Under the pieces are notes generated by a model. It had not been told where the DNA came from and did no database searches. It worked only from the letters and a program-made list of their open reading frames with translations. Shown here piece by piece: positions 35,614-46,537 of a DNA stretch of 64,000 bases. The stretch lies in assembly GCA_019359505.1 (NCBI GenBank), contig JAHHHD010000013.1:88715-152714 (forward strand), written 5' to 3'. The DNA is from Drouetiella hepatica Uher 2000/2452. Lineage in GTDB: Bacteria; Cyanobacteriota; Cyanobacteriia; Elainellales; Elainellaceae. A program made the position numbers and the translations under genes. Positions within the stretch are counted from its first letter, which is position 1. Each line of letters starts with the position of its first letter.

Positions 35614-37587
35614 ATGACTGCTCCTTGTCTTGCTCCTTACGGCTCCTGGAAATCTCCTATCACCTCCGACCTCATTGTGGCGAGTAGCATCCGTCTGGGT
35701 GAAATTGAGCTAGATGGCGAAGCTATTTACTGGAGCGAGGGGCGACCCTCAGAAGGAGGACGCTGCCCGATCGTGGGCATGATCGAAGGCGAAATTCACG
35801 ACATCACGCCCTCCCCATTCAACGTCCGGACGCGGGTGCATGAGTATGGGGGCGGCTCGTACTTTGTCTCAGAGGGAACCGTTTACTTCTCCAATTTTGC
35901 CGATCAGCGGCTCTACCGTCAAAGCCCCGGCGCGGCACCCGAACCCCTCACCCCTGAAATCGAATTTCGCTATGCCGATGCGGTGAGCGATCGCTCTCGA
36001 AATCGCCTCATCTGCGTCCGCGAAGATCATAGAGCAGAGGGCGAAGCTGTGAACGCGATCGTGGCTATCGACTGTGCCGCTTTAGAGGACGGTGGGCAGG
36101 TTCTTCTGTCTGGCAGCGATTTCTATGCAGCTCCACGCCTGAGTCCAGATGGATCGCACCTCTGCTGGCTGAGCTGGAATCACCCCAATATGCCTTGGGA
36201 TGGCACTGAACTCTGGGTGGCGACGGTGCAGACCGATGGCAGCTTAGGCAAGGCGGAATTGATTGCGGGCGGATTAACAGAGTCGATCTTTCAGCCAGAG
36301 TGGTCGCCAGATGGCAGGCTCTATTTTGTCAGCGATCGCACCGGATGGTGGAATCTCTATCGCTGGAACCCAGCAGCTAGATCACTGAACAGCCCTTCGG
36401 CTAGCTCTGAGGCACTTTGTCCTAAAGCTGCCGAGTTTGGACAGCCGCTCTGGGTGTTTGGCATGACAACCTATGGTTTTGAGTCAGCAGATAGCTTGAT
36501 TTGCACCTACATTGAGGCGGGAATTCAGCATTTGGCAAGGCTAGATACGCACAGCCTGGAATTGACCGAAATCCAAATTCCTTTTGCAAACTTGGGCGGT
36601 CTGAAAGTCGGCAAAGGCTATGCAGTATTTGCTGGCGGCTCGGCAACGGCACCTGGCGCGATCGCCCGTCTAGACCTCCGCACCGGAGAAGTTTCCGTCC
36701 TGCGCCGCTCTAGCGATCTGACGGTCGATCCGGGCTACCTTTCGGTGCCAGAAGTGCTTGAGTTTCCCACCGAGAATGGCTTGACGGCATTCGGCTTCTA
36801 CTACGCGCCCAAAAATCAAGACTATGCGGCTCCGGCAGATGAAAAGCCGCCCTTGCTGGTGAAAAGTCATGGTGGCCCCACAGCTTCGACTTCTGCCAGC
36901 TTCAATCCCGGCATTCAGTATTGGACAAGTCGCGGCATTGCCGTGTTGGATGTCAACTATGGCGGCAGTACGGGCTATGGACGGGCATACCGAGAACGGC
37001 TCAAGGGCAACTGGGGCATTGTCGATGTCGATGATTGCGTCAATGGAGCAAAATATCTGGTGGCGAAAGGGCTGGCAGATGGCGATCGCCTTTGCATTGA
37101 CGGCGGCAGTGCCGGGGGCTACACGACGCTAGCGGCGCTCACCTTCCGCGATGTGTTCAAAGCGGGAGCCAGCTTCTACGGAGTCAGCGATCTGGAGGCT
37201 CTGGCGCGGGATACCCACAAATTTGAGTCGCGCTACCTGGATGGGCTGATTGGTAAATATCCCGAAGAGCAGGAAATTTATGTGGCGCGATCGCCCATTC
37301 ATGCGGTTGATCAGCTCTCCTGTCCGCTGATTTTCTTTCAGGGGGATGAGGATAAGATTGTGCCGCCCAATCAGGCTGAGATGATGGTAGATGCCCTCAA
37401 AATCAAAGGTTTGCCCGTTGCCTATGTGCTGTATGAAGGTGAGCAGCACGGCTTCCGCAAGTCTGAAAATATTAAGCGAACGCTGGATGGAGAACTCTAT
37501 TTTTATGCTCAGGTGTTTGGGTTTGAGTTAGCCGATGCGGTTGAACCTGTGGCGATCGAGAATTTAGTCCTCAATCACTTTCCATAA
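35614..37587 (+). CDS. S9 family serine peptidase (prolyl oligopeptidase / acylaminoacyl peptidase-like)
   Basis: 657 residues from ATG 35614 ([17 protein letters not shown]). The N-terminal half is a beta-propeller with WD-like strands ([33 protein letters not shown]). The C-terminal alpha/beta hydrolase domain (about 410-655) has the nucleophile Ser in [15 protein letters not shown], the Asp in [14 protein letters not shown] and the His in [13 protein letters not shown]. Cytoplasmic (no signal peptide), it should cleave short peptides. The last 13 bases overlap the 3' end of the convergent helicase gene. Confidence 0.9.
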   Translation: MTAPCLAPYGSWKSPITSDLIVASSIRLGEIELDGEAIYWSEGRPSEGGRCPIVGMIEGEIHDITPSPFNVRTRVHEYGGGSYFVSEGTVYFSNFADQRLYRQSPGAAPEPLTPEIEFRYADAVSDRSRNRLICVREDHRAEGEAVNAIVAIDCAALEDGGQVLLSGSDFYAAPRLSPDGSHLCWLSWNHPNMPWDGTELWVATVQTDGSLGKAELIAGGLTESIFQPEWSPDGRLYFVSDRTGWWNLYRWNPAARSLNSPSASSEALCPKAAEFGQPLWVFGMTTYGFESADSLICTYIEAGIQHLARLDTHSLELTEIQIPFANLGGLKVGKGYAVFAGGSATAPGAIARLDLRTGEVSVLRRSSDLTVDPGYLSVPEVLEFPTENGLTAFGFYYAPKNQDYAAPADEKPPLLVKSHGGPTASTSASFNPGIQYWTSRGIAVLDVNYGGSTGYGRAYRERLKGNWGIVDVDDCVNGAKYLVAKGLADGDRLCIDGGSAGGYTTLAALTFRDVFKAGASFYGVSDLEALARDTHKFESRYLDGLIGKYPEEQEIYVARSPIHAVDQLSCPLIFFQGDEDKIVPPNQAEMMVDALKIKGLPVAYVLYEGEQHGFRKSENIKRTLDGELYFYAQVFGFELADAVEPVAIENLVLNHFP

Positions 37588-39170
37588 AAAATCTCCTGCC
37601 AGTCGTCTGAACCAAATTCCTGCTGAAACTCGTCAATCACCCAGGACAGATCTTTGCCTTGGCGCTGGGCGATCGTCCCTAAATAATTTCGGTAGGTATG
37701 CTTATCGCGCAAAGTCGGTTCGTCGCCAAAGATTGCTCCTTTACCCCAGGCAGTTTCTGGCTGGCGATCGAACTTTTCTTGAAACACATGCTTTGCCCAG
37801 TTGGGGGCGGCGGATTCACGGAAGGCTTTTTGACGCTGCTGCCGAAAAAACTCAATCATCGGCAGCATTTGCTGATGTTCGCTCAAGACTTCCACTAGCT
37901 CAGCCGTATGAACTTGTACTTCCGTTTCCCACTGGTAGCCGCAGCCCGGACATTGCAACACAAAGCCCCACACTAGGCGATTGCAGCAAGGGCACTGCTT
38001 CATCGGCGAAACGGTTTGATCTCCTGGCTCCTTACTTGTGGGCAGATGATAGGCTTTAATGTCTTCCGGGAAGCCCAACCGCTGTAAGTTTCCCGCCTGA
38101 TCGAGAATGATGCCGTGGGTTTTGCCTGTTGTGGGCGAGATGCGCATGACTCTGCCGATCTGCTGCTGATGGAGCGCTTTCGATTGGGTAGGTCGCAGCA
38201 TCAAGCCGACTTCAACGCTCGGCTCATCAAAGCCAATGCTGATGACGTTGCAGGAGGTCAGCACCCGCAGCTTTCCTGATCCCAGATCGCGATAAAGCCG
38301 CTGGCGTTCTTTAATGGGCGTGCCACCATCTACCACATCGGCTGCTATGCCCGCCATCTGAAAAGCTTCAGCAACGTGACGAGCATGTTCAACATCCACA
38401 CAAAAGGCGATCGCCCGTTTCCCTGGAGCGAGCCGCTGATATTCCTCGACAATGCGCTGAATTAGCTCAGGGCGATCGCAGGCATTCTTCAAATCTCGTT
38501 CATCAAAGTCTCCCGCGATCGTTCGCACATCTGATAAATTAATTTGCGAATCGCGAGATACGCCGTAATACTGCATGGTTGCCAAATAGCCCATGCGCTG
38601 CAACTCTGACGGTACAGGAGAAGATACCAAAATCTGCATATGATCGCCCAACTGCGCCCTGCCTAAACGATAGGGCGTTGCCGTCAGCGCCAGATGTACC
38701 GACTTGGCATGGGTTTCATACATCACAGCTTGCCCAACTTGGCTAAACACCGTCGTATGCCCTTCGTCGTAGAGAATCACCTGCGCTTTCCAGTCTTTCC
38801 ACCACGATCGCTGTGCCATCGTTTGAATGCTGGCAATTTGGATAGGCGCACTCGGATCTTCCTTCCATCCGGCTTTGATGAAGCCGCAGGGCAAGCCAAA
38901 TGCCTGCATCTTTTCATAGGTTTGCCCCACTAGCACATCTAGATGCACCAGAAAGAGCAGCCGACATCCCCGCGAAGCAGCATCGGCACAAATCTTGCCG
39001 CCGATCACGGTTTTTCCGGCTCCAGTCCCAGCAATCACGGCAATTCGCCGATAGCCCTCTCCCAGTTTGGTATAGAGGTCTTTGACTAATTTTGCCTGGT
39101 AAGGTCGGAGGACAGGTTGCAGCGGTATGGACTGCGGTTCCGGATGCATCAAAGGTTTCTCCTGCCCCAT
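37575..39170 (-). CDS. Superfamily II DNA/RNA helicase (DEAD/DEAH, ResIII type) with zinc ribbon
   Basis: 531 residues. Motif [16 protein letters not shown], motif [10 protein letters not shown] (DEGH), motif [14 protein letters not shown], and motif [14 protein letters not shown] in the second RecA domain. Behind the helicase core is a four-cysteine ribbon (CPCC then CPGC, near residues 390-415) and a C-terminal domain of unknown fold. Related stand-alone helicases are found in bacteria and phages; the target is unknown. No restriction, nuclease or other defence gene lies beside it. Confidence 0.85.
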   Translation of the reverse strand: MGQEKPLMHPEPQSIPLQPVLRPYQAKLVKDLYTKLGEGYRRIAVIAGTGAGKTVIGGKICADAASRGCRLLFLVHLDVLVGQTYEKMQAFGLPCGFIKAGWKEDPSAPIQIASIQTMAQRSWWKDWKAQVILYDEGHTTVFSQVGQAVMYETHAKSVHLALTATPYRLGRAQLGDHMQILVSSPVPSELQRMGYLATMQYYGVSRDSQINLSDVRTIAGDFDERDLKNACDRPELIQRIVEEYQRLAPGKRAIAFCVDVEHARHVAEAFQMAGIAADVVDGGTPIKERQRLYRDLGSGKLRVLTSCNVISIGFDEPSVEVGLMLRPTQSKALHQQQIGRVMRISPTTGKTHGIILDQAGNLQRLGFPEDIKAYHLPTSKEPGDQTVSPMKQCPCCNRLVWGFVLQCPGCGYQWETEVQVHTAELVEVLSEHQQMLPMIEFFRQQRQKAFRESAAPNWAKHVFQEKFDRQPETAWGKGAIFGDEPTLRDKHTYRNYLGTIAQRQGKDLSWVIDEFQQEFGSDDWQEIFYGK

Positions 39171-39279
39171 TTTGAGTTTATTAAGAGTGCGAGTTTGTTA
39201 AGAGTGCAAGTTCATTAAGTACAAACGCATTGGTAAGGCACCAAATTGTACAGCATCTTGCTCACGACTGGACAAGATG

Positions 39280-39440
39280 CTACAGACCAAAGAGCTTGCT
39301 CCAATCAAGGACATCTTGATCAGCCCGGAAATCGATAATGCGATCGCCGCCCCGCCCTCCAGCCAAGATATCGCGTCCGATACTGCCAACTACCGCCAAT
39401 TAGGACATCGCCTCCACAAAAATTCCCCTCACCTAGGGCG
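39280..39440 (-). pseudogene. Remnant of an RTX (hemolysin-type calcium-binding) gene
   Basis: On the minus strand the stretch reads EGNFCGGDVLIGG, then after a one-base frame change GRDILAGGRGGDRIIDFRAD and DQDVLDWSKLFGL, followed by a stop at 39280-39282. This is the typical end of an RTX/serralysin-like protein (nonapeptides, then IIDF and a short C-terminus). The frameshift and lack of a start point to a decayed gene whose 5' part is lost. It lies in the 415-bp gap between the helicase and putA. Confidence 0.55.
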
Positions 39441-39585
39441 ACCGCTAGGACGAGACTTCCTACCGAAAGGAGCGCGATCGGTCAGAATAGATCATGCGAC
39501 AGCCGCTCCTCAACTGAGCCTATTGAGATGCAGCGCTGACCTTATCTTTTGCCTTACCTTTTTTAGTTGATGGGGACTCCTAGCC

Positions 39586-42500
39586 GTGGTGACACAGATT
39601 TCTAAAGCTCAATATTCTGACCGATACGAGAATCAAACCCAGGCGATCGCCCGGACGCTTCTGTCTGCGACGCGAGAAAATCGATCGCTGTTTGCCCAAA
39701 TGCGCGATCAGATGCGTTGGGATGATAAACTGCTGGGCTTTGCTATGAGCAATCCAGGTCTGCGGGTGCAGCTCTTTCGCTTCATTGACTGTCTGCCCGC
39801 CCTGCATAGCAAAGCCGAAATTGCCAGCCACATGCAGGAGTATTTGGGCGATCCGTCCGTGGAGCTGCCGAGCCAGCTTAAGGGAATGTTGAGCTTTGCC
39901 AGCCCAGAGTCGCTACCCGGACAGGTGGCAGCAACCACCGTATCAGGTGCCGTTGAAACCTTGGCACGCAAATATATTTCGGGTGAAACGATTCAGCAGG
40001 CGATCAAAACGATCGAGCAACTCCGCAAAAACAAAACTGCGTTTACGGTGGATTTGCTGGGAGAGGCTGTGATTACCGAGATTGAGGCACAGTCCTACCT
40101 CGATCGCTATCTAGAAATGATGGAGCATCTGACTGAGGCGGCAAAGCGCTGGTCTACGGTGGAGCAAATTGACATGGCGGACGGACAGCCCCTGCCGAAG
40201 GTGCAGGTTTCCGTCAAGCTCACCGCTTTCTACTCGCAGTTTGATCCGCTGGATGCGACAGGCAGCGAAGCCAAAGTCAGCGATCGCATTCGCACCCTGC
40301 TCCGCCGTGCTAAAGAGTTGGGGGCGGCAGTCCACTTTGATATGGAGCAGTATGCCTATAAGGATTTGACGATCGCCATTCTCCAGAAAATCCTGCTGGA
40401 AGCAGAGTTTAGCGATCGGACTGATATTGGCGTAACGCTGCAAGCCTATCTGCGCGATGCTGAGCAAGACTTGCAAAGCTGGATTGATTGGGCAAAGGGT
40501 CGGGGCAACCCGATCACGATTCGCCTGGTGAAAGGTGCGTACTGGGATCAGGAAACCATCAAAGCCGCCCAGCACGACTGGCAGCAGCCCGTGTTTTCCC
40601 ACAAGCCCTCTACCGATGTCACCTTCGAGAAGATGACGCGAATGCTGCTAGAGAACCACGAATACCTAAATGCGGCGATCGGTAGCCACAATGTTCGCTC
40701 TCAGGCACACGCGATCGCCATCGCCAAAGAACTCAACATCCCCCGTCGCCGGATTGAGCTACAGGTGCTATACGGCATGGCGGATAAGCTAGCAAAAGCG
40801 CTCGTAGATCAAGGCTTCCGAGTGCGGATCTACTGTCCCTACGGCGATCTCATTCCTGGCATGGCATATCTGATCCGCCGTTTGCTGGAGAACACCGCCA
40901 ACAGCTCTTTTCTACGTCAGAACCTAGAAGAGCGACCCGTAGAGGAATTGCTGGCTGCCCCCGTAATGCTGGACGAAACAGAGCATAACAAATCTACTCC
41001 CCCGATCTCTACTTCCTCCCCCTTCCCCAACGCTGCCGACACTGACTTTTCCATGGTTGAGGAACGCGATCGCATCTTCGCCGCTCTCAAGTCAGTTCGG
41101 CAACAGTTCGGCAAAACCTACCTGCCGCTAGTCAACGGTGAATCAGTAAACACGGTAAGCCTTACCAACTCGCTGAATCCTTCCAACCCCAGCGAAGTCA
41201 TAGGACAAGTGGGTCTGCTGAGCGTCGAGCAAGCCGAGCAGGCTATCCAAGCAGCAAAGGCGGCATTCCCAGCCTGGAAGCGCACCCCGGCAAAAGAGCG
41301 GGCAAGAATCATTCGCAAAGCAGGCGATTTAATGGAGCAGCGTCGGGCTGAACTCTGCGCCTGGATGGTGCTGGAGACAGGTAAGGCGATCGGACAAGCT
41401 GACCCCGAAATTTCAGAGGCGATCGACTTTTGCCGCTACTATGCTGACGAAATGGAGCGGCTGGATCAAGGCGTACATTACGACGTGCCCGGAGAAACCA
41501 ATCGCTACCACTATCAGCCCAGAGGCATTTCGCTGATCATCTCTCCTTGGAACTTTCCCTTAGCCATTCCTACAGGCATGACCGTCGCATCCCTCGTTGC
41601 AGGGAACTGCACCTTGCTCAAACCTGCCGAAACTTCTTCAGTGATTGCGGCTAAGCTAGCTGAAATTTTGGTGGAAGCGGGTGTTCCCCCAGGCGTGTTT
41701 CAGTTCGTTCCCGGCAAAGGTTCTACAGTGGGTTCGCATATGGTAAAACACGCGGATGTCCACATGATTACCTTCACGGGTTCGCAGGAGGTTGGATGCC
41801 AGATCTACCGTGAGGCAGCAGAACTCCAGCCCGGACAAAAACACCTGAAGCGAGTGATTGCTGAGATGGGCGGCAAAAACGGCATCATCGTCGATGAGAG
41901 TGCCGACCTCGATCAGGCAGTGCAGGGCGTGGTGTATTCCGCCTTTGGCTATAGCGGACAGAAATGCTCAGCCTGTTCGCGGGTGATTGTACTAGAGCCA
42001 ATCTACGACACCTTTGTCGCCCGACTGGTGGAAGCAACGCGATCGCTCAATGTTGGCACAGCCGAAAACCCCAGTACGCAGGTGGGTCCCGTCATCGACG
42101 CTGCTGCCCAAAGCCGCATCCGTGCCTACATCGAAAAAGGCAAGGAGGAGGCGACATTGGCGCTGGAAATGCCTTCGCCCGACTCCGGCTATTTTGTTGG
42201 CCCCGTGATTTTCACCGATGTCGCGCCCACGGCAAAACTCGCCCAGGAAGAGATCTTTGGACCTGTGCTAGCGGTGATTAAAGCCCAGAGCTTTGAGGAG
42301 GCATTGGCGATCGCCAACGGCACCAACTTTGCTCTCACCGGGGGACTCTACTCCCGCACACCCTCCCACATTCAAAAAGCCCAGGACGAGTTTGAGGTGG
42401 GCAATCTGTACATCAATCGCAGCACGACGGGGGCGATCGTCTCTCGGCAGCCCTTCGGCGGCTTCAAGCTCTCAGGGGTTGGCTCCAAAGCTGGTGGCCC

Positions 42501-42588
42501 TGACTATCTGCTGCAATTCCTGGAACCCCGGACGATTACGGAGAACATCCAGCGTCAGGGATTTGCCCCGATCGAGGGAGCTGAGTAG
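39586..42588 (+). CDS. putA: Bifunctional proline dehydrogenase / L-glutamate-gamma-semialdehyde dehydrogenase
   Basis: 1000 residues, short PutA type without the N-terminal ribbon-helix-helix DNA-binding domain. The proline dehydrogenase barrel (about 80-460) has IRLVKGAYWDQET, AIGSHNVRSQAHAI and PYGDLIPGMAYLIRRLLENT. The aldehyde dehydrogenase domain (about 510-985) has ISPWNFPLAIPTGM, FTGSQEVG, AEMGGKNGI and the catalytic Cys in YSGQKCSACSRV. It oxidises proline to glutamate via channelled P5C. The start is GTG, with a second GTG in the next codon. Confidence 0.95.
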   Translation: MVTQISKAQYSDRYENQTQAIARTLLSATRENRSLFAQMRDQMRWDDKLLGFAMSNPGLRVQLFRFIDCLPALHSKAEIASHMQEYLGDPSVELPSQLKGMLSFASPESLPGQVAATTVSGAVETLARKYISGETIQQAIKTIEQLRKNKTAFTVDLLGEAVITEIEAQSYLDRYLEMMEHLTEAAKRWSTVEQIDMADGQPLPKVQVSVKLTAFYSQFDPLDATGSEAKVSDRIRTLLRRAKELGAAVHFDMEQYAYKDLTIAILQKILLEAEFSDRTDIGVTLQAYLRDAEQDLQSWIDWAKGRGNPITIRLVKGAYWDQETIKAAQHDWQQPVFSHKPSTDVTFEKMTRMLLENHEYLNAAIGSHNVRSQAHAIAIAKELNIPRRRIELQVLYGMADKLAKALVDQGFRVRIYCPYGDLIPGMAYLIRRLLENTANSSFLRQNLEERPVEELLAAPVMLDETEHNKSTPPISTSSPFPNAADTDFSMVEERDRIFAALKSVRQQFGKTYLPLVNGESVNTVSLTNSLNPSNPSEVIGQVGLLSVEQAEQAIQAAKAAFPAWKRTPAKERARIIRKAGDLMEQRRAELCAWMVLETGKAIGQADPEISEAIDFCRYYADEMERLDQGVHYDVPGETNRYHYQPRGISLIISPWNFPLAIPTGMTVASLVAGNCTLLKPAETSSVIAAKLAEILVEAGVPPGVFQFVPGKGSTVGSHMVKHADVHMITFTGSQEVGCQIYREAAELQPGQKHLKRVIAEMGGKNGIIVDESADLDQAVQGVVYSAFGYSGQKCSACSRVIVLEPIYDTFVARLVEATRSLNVGTAENPSTQVGPVIDAAAQSRIRAYIEKGKEEATLALEMPSPDSGYFVGPVIFTDVAPTAKLAQEEIFGPVLAVIKAQSFEEALAIANGTNFALTGGLYSRTPSHIQKAQDEFEVGNLYINRSTTGAIVSRQPFGGFKLSGVGSKAGGPDYLLQFLEPRTITENIQRQGFAPIEGAE

Positions 42589-42614
42589 AGCAATCTGAGT
42601 TGGGTGTAACAGAA

Positions 42615-42657
42615 GAGTTCTCAGAAAGATCCGCTGTGCGGATCTTTCTGAGAACTC
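42615..42657. terminator. Perfect 20-bp-arm hairpin between convergent putA and rarD
   Basis: GAGTTCTCAGAAAGATCCGC pairs perfectly around a TGT loop. It lies 27 bp after putA and 35 bp after rarD, a position suited to a bidirectional terminator. It may equally be one of the mobile palindromes, since the arm and loop format is the same. Confidence 0.55.
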
Positions 42658-42691
42658 ACGCGCTAAGGGTGACAGACTCGCCTATTTACAG

Positions 42692-43603
42692 CTAGGCAGC
42701 CGATCGCTGTTCCAGCCATGAAGTGCCAGAGTATATCGCCAGCGCCAACCAGATTAGCCCAAAGGTAACGGCGTGAGTGGTCGTAAATGGCTCACGGTAG
42801 ACAACAACTCCTAGCAAGAGTTGAATGCTGGGGGCGATGTATTGAAAAAAGCCCAGTGTCGAGAGCCGTAGCCGCTTTGCTGCATTGTTAAACCAGAGTA
42901 ACGGCATAGAAGTCATTACTCCTGCGCCGATAAACAGCAGCGTCATCGAAAGGCTAGTGCCCAGATGTCCTGTTCCCGAAACTGCCCAGAACCCCACCAA
43001 TGCCAGCGCTACGGGGGTAATGAGCAGCGCTTCGACCGTTAGCCCCACGAGAGGCGAAACCGCCACAATCTTGCGCAGCAGACCATAGCAGGCAAACGAA
43101 AATGCCAGCGCCAAGGCAATCCAGGGAACTGAGCCGAGCTGCCAAATGAAGTTGGCTACGCCCAAAGCTGCCAGCAGCACGGCTACTTTTTGTCCCCAGT
43201 GTAGGCGTTCTCTGAGAAACACAAAGCCCAGCAGCACGCTAACCAATGGATTAATGAAATAGCCCAGGCTCGTTTCCACCACCCGATCGCTATTCACGCC
43301 GTAGATATACAGCCCCCAGTTAAAGGTCAGCAGCATTGCCGTGGTGAGCAGAACCGCGACTTTTTTGGGCGATCGCCAGATTTGTCTCAGCTCAGCCTGA
43401 CGGTGCTGCAACCCCACGAGTGCCAGCAGAAAGACTAGCGACCAGATCATTCGATGGCTCAGCACCTCGATCGCCGGAGTTTGTCCAAACAGCTTCCAGT
43501 AAATCGGCAGCAGACCCCAGGCAACATACGCCAAAACGGCATAAAGCCTACCTGACGGGACAATGGGCGGCAATGCAGCCGAGTCTTGTGATTTAGTGTT
43601 CAA
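42692..43603 (-). CDS. rarD: RarD-type EamA family transporter
   Basis: 303 residues with ten predicted membrane helices of the EamA/DMT fold. The opening YAVLAYVAWGLLPIYWKLFG, the HRMIWSLVF segment and TFNWGLYIYGVNSDRVVETS, then LGYFINPLVSVLLG, are characteristic of RarD. Inner-membrane exporter or permease of unknown substrate. Confidence 0.9.
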   Translation of the reverse strand: MNTKSQDSAALPPIVPSGRLYAVLAYVAWGLLPIYWKLFGQTPAIEVLSHRMIWSLVFLLALVGLQHRQAELRQIWRSPKKVAVLLTTAMLLTFNWGLYIYGVNSDRVVETSLGYFINPLVSVLLGFVFLRERLHWGQKVAVLLAALGVANFIWQLGSVPWIALALAFSFACYGLLRKIVAVSPLVGLTVEALLITPVALALVGFWAVSGTGHLGTSLSMTLLFIGAGVMTSMPLLWFNNAAKRLRLSTLGFFQYIAPSIQLLLGVVVYREPFTTTHAVTFGLIWLALAIYSGTSWLEQRSAA

Positions 43604-43695
43604 GCGAAAAACCTGTGGAGATGCCCACTGATCCTAGCGATCGTCTACAAGTTTAGGCAGAGGCAGTTGGCGATCGGATGTGGCAGCACAGTTAG

Positions 43696-44046
43696 CTAAG
43701 ATGATTGGCTGAATCTAGAATCAAGGGTTGCGTGCCATTCCTTGGATCTCCAAATTTCGACATAAGGTGACTTCAAAGAGAGGTGCGGCAAGACTTCCTT
43801 TGGAGACAGCTTCCCTTGATGAACCAAGCTAATCAGAATATCCTCTGACAAACTCTTAAGATTGACTTGCTCTAGAAAATATTCGCAATCTTCACCATAC
43901 CGAGTATTAAAGTCGGCAACTATTTTTTGAGCCACTTCAAAATCATGAAAACCACCGGGTCTGTGAATTTCATGACTCGCGTTAATTCTGTAGCAAACCC
44001 TGTATAAGTTTACGCCTTCTTTTCTAAGGAGAGGGAAATCTTGCAT
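43696..44046 (-). CDS. Hypothetical protein
   Basis: 116 residues from ATG 44046 (MQDFPLLRKEGVNLYRVCYR); an upstream in-frame GTG-type start is less likely. Contains a short N-terminal beta-like stretch and GGFHDFEVAQKIVADFNTRY. I do not recognise the family. Isolated, on the minus strand, 93 bp upstream of rarD. Confidence 0.6.
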   Translation of the reverse strand: MQDFPLLRKEGVNLYRVCYRINASHEIHRPGGFHDFEVAQKIVADFNTRYGEDCEYFLEQVNLKSLSEDILISLVHQGKLSPKEVLPHLSLKSPYVEIWRSKEWHATLDSRFSQSS

Positions 44047-44347
44047 AGGGTAACTTCTATGAGTGGGATTAGTACTCACCACCCTAGGCGAACTTTAGAG
44101 TCTAAATTGTGAAAAAACAGTGAATTTATTGGAGTAGGGTTGCAGGTTTCATTGAATTTGTATATTGACATCGGCATCAATGCTGGAAAAATAAGCAGGT
44201 CGTGCAAATCTATCGCCCTCTTCAAAGGGATGGACAACAGCCCCCAAAATTACGTAGTCAGAAGATATTAATTTTGATATTGTTGAGTCTAAGGATAATA
44301 CATGACTTTATCGCTGCTTTTCTTGGTGGCTGCTTCTACGAATCATT
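44047..44347. other. Intergenic region, nothing recognised
   Basis: 301 bp between divergent small genes. It is A/T-rich and should hold two promoters. No hairpin element, RNA gene or convincing ORF was seen. Confidence 0.4.
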
Positions 44348-44695
44348 ATGGATCTCTCTATCTCTACCGATCCCCAAGGACTATTACCCCTAGAAGCCGT
44401 TCAGAAAATTCTCAACCGTTCTAGGGCTTCAGTCTATCGCTATGCCAATACCGAGCTGGATGTGCTGAACCCTGCTTACGATCCGCGCAAGCTTAATCCT
44501 GAACATCGGGGCGGCAAGGACGACCCGCTGCTGTTTCATCCTAACGAGGTGGCTCGGTTTGCCAGGGATATTTTAGGCATTAAACCTGTGACGATCGCCA
44601 TCCAGCAAGCCCCTCAAACTGAGACTCAAGAATTGCTGCAAGCTATCCTGAGTGAGCTTCAGAGCATTCATCAACTGCTGCGATCGCGCCCATAG
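44348..44695 (+). CDS. Small conserved cyanobacterial protein with a predicted helix-turn-helix
   Basis: 115 residues. The N-terminal half, LLPLEAVQKILNRSRASVYR, looks like a MerR/excisionase-style winged helix with the recognition helix RSRASVYRYA. The C-terminal helix (LLQAILSELQSIHQLLRS) could support dimerisation. Probably DNA-binding; no target is evident. It stands alone between rarD and cysE. Confidence 0.65.
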   Translation: MDLSISTDPQGLLPLEAVQKILNRSRASVYRYANTELDVLNPAYDPRKLNPEHRGGKDDPLLFHPNEVARFARDILGIKPVTIAIQQAPQTETQELLQAILSELQSIHQLLRSRP

Positions 44696-44989
44696 TCCTG
44701 TCAAAAATTCTGATCTGTCATCTGATCTGTTGATCTGTCAAAAGGATGAATTCGTAGTAATTTAGCCCTCTGTGCCTTGTTCACTCAGCGTTCTCTCATT
44801 TTTTTAATCCCTGTTGAACGCTAAAATTAACGAGCATAGATTTATGGCAGTTATGCTTGGTCGCTCTGAATCAGTGACCCTTATATCTAGTGACCCTACG
44901 CAACTCTGCAAGGTTCGCTGTTTACAACCTCTGCTGTTTGTAATCTCCACTGTTCGTGATCTCTATTGTCTTAAGCGGGGTAACTACCT

Positions 44990-45793
44990 GTGTTTAAAAC
45001 GCTACTGGACGCTCTAGCTACTGACTTCCGCATTGTGTTCGATCGCGATCCTGCGGCACGCAACTGGCTAGAGGTTCTCTTCTGTTATCCCGGCATTCAG
45101 GCACTCTTCTTCCATCGGTTTGCCCATCAGCTTTACCGTCTCAATCTGCCTTTCATCCCTCGTCTGATTTCTCACGTTGCTCGCTTCTTGACCGGGATTG
45201 AAATTCACCCTGGCGCCACCATTGGCAAAGGGGTGTTTATTGACCACGGTATGGGGGTCGTAATTGGCGAAACGGCAATTATTGGCGACTATGCGTTGAT
45301 TTACCAAGGCGTGACCTTGGGCGGGACAGGCAAAGAAATCGGCAAGCGCCACCCCACTCTGGGCGAGAATGTGATTGTGGGGGCAGGGGCGAAAGTCTTA
45401 GGCAACATCACGCTTGGGAATAATGTCCGCATTGGAGCAGGCTCGGTCGTGCTACGGGATGTGCCTTCTGATTGCACCGTCGTGGGTATTCCGGGTCGGA
45501 TTGTGTATCGGGCTGGAGAGCGAGTTGATCCATTGGATCACGGTCGTCTACCGGACTCTGAGGCTCAAGTCATTCGAGCGTTAGTCGATCGCATTGAAGG
45601 TTTAGAACAACAGGTTCAAAGCCTACAGGAATCGCGTCAGCCGTCTGACTATGCGTTAGCGCACTCACTGGCTGCAGCTTCACCAACTGCGGCTTCACTA
45701 GCTGCGGCTCATCTAGCGCGGGTACCCGATTTCGCCGATCATCGCGCTCAAGACAAGATAATTGAGCAATTTCTGGATGGTGCAGGAATTTAG
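44990..45793 (+). CDS. cysE: Serine O-acetyltransferase
   Basis: 267 residues starting at a GTG. Motifs: [56 protein letters not shown] and the left-handed beta-helix hexapeptides ending [11 protein letters not shown]. It makes O-acetylserine for cysteine synthesis. The C-terminal tail extends beyond the usual length with an alanine-rich repeat ([13 protein letters not shown]) encoded by imperfect 15-bp tandem units, and a coiled-coil helix precedes it. Confidence 0.95.
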   Translation: MFKTLLDALATDFRIVFDRDPAARNWLEVLFCYPGIQALFFHRFAHQLYRLNLPFIPRLISHVARFLTGIEIHPGATIGKGVFIDHGMGVVIGETAIIGDYALIYQGVTLGGTGKEIGKRHPTLGENVIVGAGAKVLGNITLGNNVRIGAGSVVLRDVPSDCTVVGIPGRIVYRAGERVDPLDHGRLPDSEAQVIRALVDRIEGLEQQVQSLQESRQPSDYALAHSLAAASPTAASLAAAHLARVPDFADHRAQDKIIEQFLDGAGI

Positions 45794-45873
45794 AAGCGAG
45801 AAGTTTTCTGCTCACTCAAAACTAGGCTAACCTGAATTAGGCTATCGTGAGTCATGGCAGGGTCTTGGGAAAG

Positions 45874-46212
45874 ATGGTAAAGGAATTAGCGCTAGGAATT
45901 GAGGGATCGGCAGTTCGGGCTGTGGCGGCTTCGCCCACGATCACGCCCGATCGCGCGGCGACTCAGCCAAAAACCTATCCGAATTACAAGATAATCGTCC
46001 TCAATGACGATTTCAACACGTTTCAGCATGTTTCCGAATGTCTGATGAAGTATGTCCCTGGCATGACTAGCGATCGCGCCTGGGATTTAACGAACCAGAT
46101 TCACTTTGAAGGACAGGCGATCGTCTGGGTTGGGCCGCAAGAACAGGCTGAACACTACCATCAGCAGTTGAGCCGAGCTGGGCTGACGATGGCTCCTTTA
46201 GAAGCCTCTTAA
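45874..46212 (+). CDS. clpS: ATP-dependent Clp protease adaptor ClpS
   Basis: 112 residues from ATG 45874; a GTG at 45847 would add nine. Core motifs NYKIIVLNDDFNTFQHVSEC and GMTSDRAWDLTNQIHFEGQA, followed by a WVGPQEQAEHYHQQL helix, match ClpS, which delivers N-degron substrates to ClpA/ClpC. The next gene is DUF2103, a recurring cyanobacterial neighbour. Confidence 0.9.
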   Translation: MVKELALGIEGSAVRAVAASPTITPDRAATQPKTYPNYKIIVLNDDFNTFQHVSECLMKYVPGMTSDRAWDLTNQIHFEGQAIVWVGPQEQAEHYHQQLSRAGLTMAPLEAS

Positions 46213-46229
46213 TCTTTATCCCTTTTATC

Positions 46230-46520
46230 ATGGGTACTCCCTCCAAAGGCAGAATCGTCTGGAATCACTCGACTCATCTTCCGGGACTGATTCCTATTCT
46301 GGAGAGGCTTACCTATTTTGAGGGGATTACCACCATCACGCCTGCCGTCCTTGGCAACACAAAATCTAATATTCCGGTTTTAAAGATAAAAGTCTCTGTA
46401 CCCATTCGGGGAGGCTTCAAGCTGATCGCTCGCAAGGGAAAAACCTTTCAGGAAGTCTTTATTTTGACGAGCTTGGGGCAAGAAGAATTGGAGGCTGCGA
46501 TCGGACAGGCTCTGCGATAA
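46230..46520 (+). CDS. DUF2103 family protein
   Basis: 96 residues. IVWNHSTHLPGLIPILERL at the N-terminus and KIKVSVPIRGGFKLIARKGK match the DUF2103 family, sometimes listed as predicted metal-binding proteins. It starts 17 bp after clpS and is probably co-transcribed. No function is known. Confidence 0.8.
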   Translation: MGTPSKGRIVWNHSTHLPGLIPILERLTYFEGITTITPAVLGNTKSNIPVLKIKVSVPIRGGFKLIARKGKTFQEVFILTSLGQEELEAAIGQALR

Positions 46521-46537
46521 GAGTTCTGAGCCATACC

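Noticed and set aside
37575..39170. Helicase as part of a defence island
   Set aside because: Neighbours are a peptidase and putA; no nuclease, methylase or other defence gene is adjacent.
39277..39570. A 97-codon open frame on the plus strand upstream of putA
   Set aside because: Its composition is not protein-like and it runs antisense to the RTX remnant, which explains the sequence better.
44814..45017. Short frame just upstream of cysE
   Set aside because: No ribosome site, Cys/Leu-rich random composition, and it overlaps the cysE start.
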